DNA of 64,000 nucleotides from assembly GCA_950106755.1 (NCBI GenBank), contig OX467088.1, positions 4,882,001 through 4,946,000 on the forward strand, given 5' to 3'. This DNA is from Climacium dendroides. Lineage: Eukaryota; Streptophyta; Bryopsida; Hypnales; Climaciaceae. This document shows positions 57,026 to 64,000 of the stretch, piece by piece. How positions within the stretch are numbered: the stretch's first letter is position 1; each line of letters opens with the position of its first letter. Both the position numbers and the translations under genes were made by a program. The notes under the pieces were generated by a model. It was not told where the DNA came from. It was given only the letters and a program-made list of their open reading frames with translations, and made no database searches.

Positions 57026-57724
57026 ATTTTATGAGGCCTAATTTGCAATTTCAAAGCCAATGGAATAATGTCACATTGATCCCAACACTCCCAAGTAATC
57101 CCCATTTTCTGTTCTCAAAACCCGTCTCCAAATAATATTGCGTAACTTCACCTCTATGATAAGGTTATCCCAATGAGTCTCCATTTTTATTTCCCATCTT
57201 TCATGTTTTAGGACCTAAAATATTTAATTCTGTACATCCTTTTTATTTTGGCATACCCTAGACTTGTAACACCAAAACACATTTGTTGAGTCATTACATG
57301 TGTCTATGTCACTTTAATCCTACCTTGTACCCATGACTTCACATCCTCCCAAAAAGCCTGAATTTTACATCCTCAAGCTCTTTCCTATACTAATCAGGTG
57401 TTTTCCCTATAGGGCAACACCCCCCTGCCCTCTCAGTGACAGCAGTGCACCTGCCCGCAGTGAAAGACGCACCAGTGGCTGACGTGGCCGATTCGTGTTT
57501 TTTTGGACGTCATCTGAAACGTCCTTTATTTTTTTTGACATAGTGAAAAACACGTCCGTTCAAAGTGACATCCCTATATTTCCTGACGTCTATTATGACG
57601 TTTCAGATGACATTACAAAAAATTGTCCCTCATCTGCGCGTTCGTCCAAAAACGTAGTGACGTCAAAAATAACGGTGATGTCACAGCGTAACGCAGTAAA
57701 AAACATGGGTTTCTTATAGTGAAG

Positions 57725-58515
57725 CAAATGAAGTAAAAAAGAATGTGGATGAGCTTTTGATGGAGTCTGGGAGTCCAATATTAGGAGACAAGGAGAAGGG
57801 TAAGAAGCAAGTCATACAAGATCTAGAGAGACAACTACGTACTAATCATCCGTGTGTATAGTTTCAAATTGCAGTCACGACTTTGGATGGTTCAAAAAGC
57901 TTGGGGGCTAGAAAAGGACTTTTCAAGCTTTCAAAACAAACACACCCCTTTGTGAATCCAAGACAAAGATGTTTATCAAGTACTGATGAGGATCAAAATA
58001 TGACATTGGCTGAATTTCAAAATCGACATCATGGCCATCAACTACAGCAGTTTATGAAATTGTCAAATTCTACGTCACAATCTTTAAATGCAATGAACAT
58101 AGTCATTCAAGGAGCTACCAAAGTAGGGAAATCAAAGGTGGAAGAATGTACTAAAAAGAGTAAGAAAAGAGAAATGCAACCATTCATGGTCACTCCAACC
58201 AAGAGACAATATGTAGAGAGAAACCCCCTTGATTCAAGAGACCCTTTTGTTCAAGAACAAAACAAAAAGGTCGATCACATTCCAAATTCATTTGGAGAGA
58301 AGATATTGAAGATTACAAAGGAAAAGAAAGAGGGCAAACAAAGGACATTTCTTCCATCTGAGCGAGTATTTAAGGAAGTGGCACGACCTATACAATGTTC
58401 ACCTAACAATGTGGAAGACATAGGGAGTGATGAAGACGTAAGGAAGAGAAATGCATATGAAAGTAGTGGAGCTGAGGTAAAAAGAAATAGTGATTACATT
58501 CCTAGTAGGGATTGA
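57725..58515 (+). pseudogene. hAT relic, 3' end after the CACTA insertion
   Basis: With the CACTA and one AAG removed, the codon for Lys at 48426-48428 is followed in frame by GCA AAT GAA, so the hAT-relic tail continues (NEVKKNVDELLMESGSPILG). A TAG follows at about 57858. The same frame reopens to encode a basic, Ser/Lys-rich stretch up to the stop at 58513-58515 (for example TLAEFQNRHHGHQLQQF and KCTKKSKKREMQPF-like segments). No domain is recognised in this tail. Whether the part after the TAG belonged to the transposase or to a fused host gene cannot be told. Confidence 0.65.
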
Positions 58516-58719
58516 AGGGATGTATTATTGTAGGTCACTCTTCAAGTGTTCATAATATATAGAGCATATACTCACAATTCATTATTTAAGCATTCATTGT
58601 GGACTTGTGGTATTTGTTTGCTTGTTGATGTGATTGATTGGGGTTCTACATGTTAAGCCCTGAAATCTTATATTTATGGGGTTACCAAGTTTTTAGATTT
58701 CGCAAGTGAAAACAAGTTT

Positions 58720-58850
58720 GAAATTTTTTTGTAGTTTTAACACCTTTGCAACCAAACATTCAAATCTTTCAATGTGTAAGTGATAATGTTGTATATTCTT
58801 TTTCTAAACCCTCTAGTATGCCTAGTTTAAATTTGTATGGTTATAATTTT
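58720..58850 (+). repeat. Dispersed repeat B, copy 1 (copy 2 at 61930-62060)
   Basis: Both copies share, in order, CAAACANTNNAATNTTTCAAT, a TTTTCTAAANCCTCTAATATG-type word, CTAGTTTNAATTTGTATNGTTA and, about 60-90 bases on, CCTTGNGCATTTAGG. Divergent and without visible ends. Confidence 0.6.
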
Positions 58851-59039
58851 TAAAAATTGATACAAATCATCAAAATGTTGATTTTTGATTCAATGTAGAG
58901 CAAATTATGAGAAGTTAAAAAGAGGCCTTGAGCATTTAGGGGTTCATGCAGTGGGCTTTCCAACTTAATTAACCAAAAAAAAGAAAAAACCCAAAACCAT
59001 AAAACCAAAAGTCTAGAAGACACCGAGACCACAACTGAT

Positions 59040-59215
59040 TTAGTTGCATCCGCCTGCGTTGTTCGCCTCAACGTCCTAAACCACCTCAACGTCCGCCATC
59101 CGCCTTCCGTGTCTGCTTTCCATGTCCGCCCTCGTGGACAGATCTGCATCTGCCATCCGTTTAAAACCGCCGTCGGCCATTGACCGTCCACTTCGGCGTC
59201 CGCCACTGCCTGCTT
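59040..59215. repeat. GC-rich GTCCG island, 59 kb
   Basis: A sharp GC-rich island with repeated CGTCCGCC and CATCCGCC words at 12-20-base spacing. It resembles the other GTCCG islands but has no identified ends. It interrupts dispersed repeat B sequence near its conserved CATTTAGG word. Confidence 0.55.
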
Positions 59216-59559
59216 TAGAAAAAAAATTCTTCCAGACGTTCAATCTATAGAGCATTCGCCAAATCTAGACGTCTGGACTTTGGACATGATTTTGCCTAGG
59301 ATGTTCATTTCGTGCAACCTTACAAGGTAGGTTTATGTTGCCAACACCTAATTGCTAGCTTAAACATGGGATGCAGACATAAATCAAACATGGCGCGAAC
59401 ACATTTCACATCTGGGTGCAAATGCAGGTTACCCAACTAGACAATGTTTTTATTCAATTAGACTACATCCCTAACTAACTGATTACATGTTTAAACAATT
59501 TGATTAAGTTCAAGTCCAGCTCAATTAAATCCAAACATGACCAATTAAGTCCCCATTCC

Positions 59560-59745
59560 ATTCTTATGGCTGTGCTCTTAAGTCCCTACTTAGTCCCTTA
59601 AGTCCACACGCCCATCTTTACATATGCGCCCTTAAATCCCTACCTAGTCTCTTAAGTCCATGTTCCATCTTTACATCCACATCCTTAAATTCCAGCCCCA
59701 TCTTTAAGTCCCCACCTCATTCCTTAGATCCGCACCTAGTCATTC
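59560..59745 (+). repeat. Degenerate CTTAAGTCC minisatellite
   Basis: Words CTTAAGTCC, CATCTTTACATNC and CCTACCTAGTC recur about every 20-35 bases. The pattern is irregular, so it is an old or composite array. Confidence 0.65.
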
Positions 59746-62700
59746 TCTAGAACCAAGAGTGAATTAGGAGCCCTTTAAGTTTGTGCCTAAATAGTCCTAA
59801 AAATCAAAAGGTTTCAGAAGTGAACTAGAAGTCCCTTACGTCTATGCCTGAATCCAAACCTTAAACTCTAAACTTTAAACCTTTTTGTATTTCAACACTA
59901 AAATTGTTGAAGTGCCTTCTTCTTTATTCTTTTTTCCCTACTCCAACAATTAAATGTTCAAAGATTTGTGAAAAATAGCCCTTTGTTCGTCCCCCCCAAT
60001 TTATTATCTAGTATACCTTTTTTTTCCTAAAAAGCATCATTCTAATCCAATCCCATCTTATGATGTATCACTTTTCAAACTTGTTTTATTCACACATCAA
60101 GTTAAAGACAAACCAATATTTGTCTTAATAAAATTTCAACAAAGCAATGTTGGATTATAAGATAATAGCTAATATATATGATAAGGTAAATATAACCACT
60201 AGTGATATAAAAATAAATTCATAATATCTATGAAATAGATATATGTAAGTACATAATTCCTAAGAGAATATGTACCAAGGCTCATAATTGATATATGTAG
60301 TTCACCTGACATTTTTAGAAGAATATGTCCATCAACCTATAAAATCTTTTTTTTAAGTAGGACTTGTTAAGAGTACAGGAAAACATCCTTATTTGGGTAC
60401 ACCAAGAAGTTTCATGAGGACAAGGGTTTCACCTCCACCCATACACCATAACAAACAATTAGTATGTTTTAATGCACCTGTGAGGTGTCTTAAGCTCTTA
60501 GTCACTTGTTATTGTTTTCACATAAAACATCCTAGAACAAAACAACCCTTGCAAAGTCCAAACCAAATATGAAGAGAATTGAAATGAAAGCAAAAACAAA
60601 ACTTGACTGGTTTGAAGATGATTGTATGAAAGCCATCTTTAAAAAAAAAACATTATTCTTAGCAAGAATTCTAAAAAAATAGAGATGTTTGTGGCCTAAG
60701 TGAGAAGAAGCTCAAAAGTCTACGCTTCAATAAAGAGGAAAAAACTCTATCAATAAGAAAAAATCCATAGCTCTTGCAAGTAAGAGTTTTTATTTAAGAA
60801 CTTTAGTATGTACAAAGTATAGACTAAGTTGAGTTGATGCATGTGGTTTAACTCATTAAGGTTTGGTCAACCACTTTTGGGTCAAAATTGACATTTTTTC
60901 AACAGTAGCTAGAGTTTGATATTGAATTTGGGATTGAATGAAAAGGTATGGGTGTGGGGAATTTGATATGAATGTATTGGAATAAATTACAGGAAGCTTT
61001 GTGCTAGCATGCGATTTAGTAGATATGGTCATTGTATACGTTGATAGGGCATGTAGTACTGACAAGATGACCTGTAGGGAGCATTGAACTTTGGCTAGGA
61101 ACATGAGATATTTCCATTGGATGTTTGTTGCCTTGTCACATACCATTTGCTAGCGTGACTTGGAAGGAAAGATTTGAGGTTAGTTGGACATGAAGATGAT
61201 GCTTTGTGAAGGAGGAAGAACATATATCTAAGGTTTGTTAAAGAGAGTGGCCATCACAACATTCACAAGTGAGTGTGTTTGAGCAATCGTGTTGGCACCA
61301 ATTTGAATGCTAGACCCCATGAAGCAACGTAATCTATGTGTTAGTTGTTACAGTGGAAATTTTGCTTTGCTTTCTCCATATCTCTTCATATTGCTTTCTC
61401 CATGTCTCTTCAAGTTGAACCTTGGCTACATGAGGTTGTTGCTATAATGGTGTTACAATGTTCATTTCATTCCCGGCTTATTCCATAATGTGAAGGTGGA
61501 GTAGGCATTGGTTTAGTTCAAATAGGAAAGCTTTTGCCAAATGAGGTGTGTGTAAATGCTTCCCTATTTTTGCATCTCTACCTTTTTAGGGTTGTTGGTG
61601 GCTTCTATAGCTTTTTATTTAGAGGTTGGAATGAACTTTTGTTAAGCTTTTGTTTTAATAGCTTTAGTGGTTTCCATTCAATGAACAATATTAAGTAGCC
61701 ACTACTAGGAAACCATGACCAAAACAACAGAAAATCAACTAATTTTTGTTGTTTGGGCACTAAAATGATTGTTTTCACTAATTCTTGAACTTTCTATGAA
61801 AATCAACAAAAGGGTGTTTACTTTCCTATTGATTTGAGTATTGCAATGACCAAATCAATAAAATTTTAGGGAATATGAAATCTTTTTGGAATTTCTTTGA
61901 ATCTTTTGGAATTTTCAGAATTTCATTTAAAAAAATATTCTATCAAACACTATAATTTTTCAATCCATGAGTAGTATTGTTATGTTTTCTTTTCCATGCA
62001 GTCTCTAATATGTCTAGTTTGAATTTGTATAGTTACTATTTAAAAGACCTTGGGCATTTAGGTGTTAAAGGTTTAATGAGGAACAATTTGAAATTTGGAA
62101 TAAGACCAATCATCAAATGATACAATTACTAGTGAAATTTCAAAAATCTTGTAGAAACATGAAAATTTGAAGACCCCAATTGCCCAAATCTCACCTTTAG
62201 TTATTCATTTGGCTTTTGTGATTTCTTATAAAGATTGTTGAGTGGCAAATCCATTAATTTGAACATTGTGGAGAAGGAAATATTGAGCCACTCCATCTAA
62301 TCAAAATATGGTTTTTAAACTATGTCAAATTTATGTTGATCTTTGAACCCTAAATTTTAGAACATCCACATTTTGAACAATGGATCTAGAAGAGAAATAT
62401 TGTTGCTTATTGTGAGCCCCATAATTGTCACCTAGGCCTTGGATTTTATTTTATATTATTTTATTTGCTCATTTTTATTAATATTTTTAGTCAAAACCAA
62501 AGTTATTTTGAACTCAAACCAAGCCAAGCCATCCAAGCCATTTTCAAAGCTCATAGTTGGATTACAAATCAAGTGTTCATCTCTCTCATATCTAAACAAA
62601 TTCAAATTGCAATTGCAAAAGTGAACATTAGTTTGGAAATATAGAAATTTTGGAAAGTTTGAGGTGACAAGGGAGGTCCCAAAGGAATGTGAGCCATATG

Positions 62701-64000
62701 TTTGAACCCATTAAACAAGGTTTTACTTATTTCAAGACAAGGAAAAACTGCAAAAAGAAGAATAGTTGACTTAGGGATATTTTAGAAATTAGTTAGTAGT
62801 TAGTAGAAATCAAACAAGCTTGTCTTGAGGTTTTGTTTGATACTTTAGTTAGACAATTTAGCAAAGTATTTAGACATTAGATTTGATAGGATTTTATTCC
62901 CAAAAATATCTTGAAGGAAAAAGAAAAATATTGGGGAAAGACATAGAAGAAAAAATAAAAGAAAGAAGACCAAAAGGATAGAGACTTGGGCTTCTTCAAT
63001 CCATCACATGAGTATAAAAAATGACCACGTTCAAGTACAAAGAAATTGAAATGGAGCTTGACAACATGTACAATGAAATTGTGGTTATAATTAGTGAAGA
63101 TGGAATTAGCAAAGCCACTAAATTTGAAGACAATTATTGATTTCTTTTTCCAAATTTCTTGATTTTTTACCAAAAACATTAGATTATAATTTGAAGTTAG
63201 AATTAAAGTTAGACCTATAAGAAACTAGGCAACCTAATAAAGTAAATTTAAAAGTAGTTTTGAAATTACTGTAGCTTTTTGAAAAGATTTTAACCACAAA
63301 AAATAGATTAAAAGTTCAAAAATGATTTTTGGATGAAAAGAGTAGTAAAAGTAGATGAAAAATTAGAAAGTCTTACAAAATAATATTTAAAAGAATGTTA
63401 GAATCTAGATTAAAAGTAGAATTTAAAGTAAAAAGACAAAAATAATTTTGAAAGATAAAGGTAAAAGAAATTGATGGATGAAGTTTGAGGCCCCAAACAA
63501 CAATCAAATTTCATCCATGTATAACTTTTACTGAGAAGGTAAAAATAGAAGTGTTTTATCTTTTTAGAAAGGCAAAATTAAGGCCTTGAAGTTAAAAATT
63601 ACTTGAATCTAAAAATAGTAACTAGAATTAGAAGTCATAGTAGGAGGTGACAATTAAAAAAATTGAAGTAGAAACTTGAAGTAGAACTAAAGAACAAAGT
63701 TAAGGTGGAATCTTTTAGAAAATATTGTAAGGTTTCTAAAACCACATGAACTTGGAAAGTAGTTTAGAATAGAAGAAGTTAGAATAGGATGAAGTTTTGA
63801 CTTAAATTGGAATGAATTTGGATGAAAGTCTACAAACATTGACTAATTTAATTAAAACTTAGAATTTAGGTAGAAGAATCAAAACTAAGAATAACCCAAA
63901 AATCCAAATTAAATTTTGATAGTTAGAAATTGATAGATGAAGTTTTAGGGCCAAATTTTATTCATGAATATCTTTTAAAGAATTAGGTCAAATCTAGATA

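Larger units (their letters stand above)
48430..57721. mobile_element. CACTA (En/Spm-type) element, 9.29 kb, with captured gene
   Basis: The left end is CACTATAAGAATTTAG (48430) and the right end in reverse is CACTATAAGAAACCC (57721). The 3-bp target duplication is AAG (48427-48429 and 57722-57724). Subterminal regions on both sides are dense in TGACGTC, GTGACATC and ACGTCC words. Cargo on the minus strand is a plant-transposase-like gene (49477-52926) and aldo/keto reductase exons (53540-54760). I found no Tnp2-type catalytic transposase, so the element is probably non-autonomous. The right third (55.2-57.4 kb) is AT-rich repeat DNA. The host site is the coding frame of the hAT relic. Confidence 0.92.
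58516..64000. other. AT-rich intergenic DNA, no gene seen
   Basis: No convincing coding sequence on either strand. It contains the GTCCG island at 59040-59215, a degenerate CTTAAGTCC array at 59560-59745, a dispersed repeat pair (58720-58850 and 61930-62060) and a short TGCTTTCTCCATNTCTCTTCA duplication at 61368-61412. Confidence 0.6.

Noticed and set aside
48430..57721. Search for a Tnp2-type catalytic transposase in the large CACTA
   Set aside because: None of the long frames on either strand shows the expected Cys-rich or DDE-region motifs, so no catalytic transposase is claimed.
1..64000. tRNA, rRNA and CRISPR-like arrays
   Set aside because: No cloverleaf-like T-loop/anticodon combination, rRNA signature or spacer-repeat array was seen; the regularly spaced dyads at 37-38.6 kb have homologous, not unique, spacers and so are a satellite.

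Overview
This is nuclear DNA of a plant, most likely a land plant. Evidence: a plant-type WDR74/NSA1 gene with a telo-box and site II promoter, a plant-type TMEM45/DUF716 membrane protein gene, a Copia element primed by initiator tRNA-Met, two CACTA elements, a hAT-type transposase relic and a captured plant aldo/keto reductase. I cannot place the species. Most of the window is AT-rich intergenic DNA and transposon debris; the only two genes that look intact lie close together and point at each other (TMEM45-like + at 24.7-25.7 kb, WDR74 - at 27.0-30.0 kb).

Layout. 0-10.2 kb: an unrecognised broken gene (+) split by a 5.45-kb Copia retrotransposon (-), whose leader holds a small dimeric GTCCG element; a second copy of that element lies just downstream in the opposite orientation. 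12.5-13.8 kb: a 1.27-kb CACTA element whose middle is a 708-bp near-perfect palindrome. 13.8-23.5 kb: AT-rich DNA with dispersed repeats, an AAT microsatellite and a GC-rich 20-bp minisatellite element, then a more GC-balanced stretch without recognised genes. 23.5-30.6 kb: the two intact genes and their flanks. 30.6-34.1 kb: no gene seen. 34.2-43.0 kb: a degenerate cluster with a zinc-finger-like, SUMO-interaction-motif protein (-), a small basic protein (+), and a long multi-exon relic (+) whose end looks like a beta-class N4/N6 amino-methyltransferase; the first intron of that relic is a 13-copy, ~115-bp satellite, each unit carrying a ~20-bp dyad. 43.8-58.5 kb: gene debris, then a hAT-like transposase relic with an acidic C-terminal extension, split in frame by a 9.29-kb CACTA element. 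That CACTA carries an eight-exon plant-transposase-like gene with three in-frame stops and five exons captured from an aldo/keto reductase gene. 58.5-64 kb: no gene seen.

Four insertions are defined to the base by target-site duplications (Copia gtgga, dimer element gtattctcc, small CACTA cat, large CACTA aag), so the order of nesting can be read directly. In both split genes the reading frame continues exactly across the insertion once one TSD copy is removed. The least ordinary items are the amino-methyltransferase-like relic with its palindromic satellite, the 90-bp-monomer dimer element, the CACTA hairpin and the gene-capturing CACTA.
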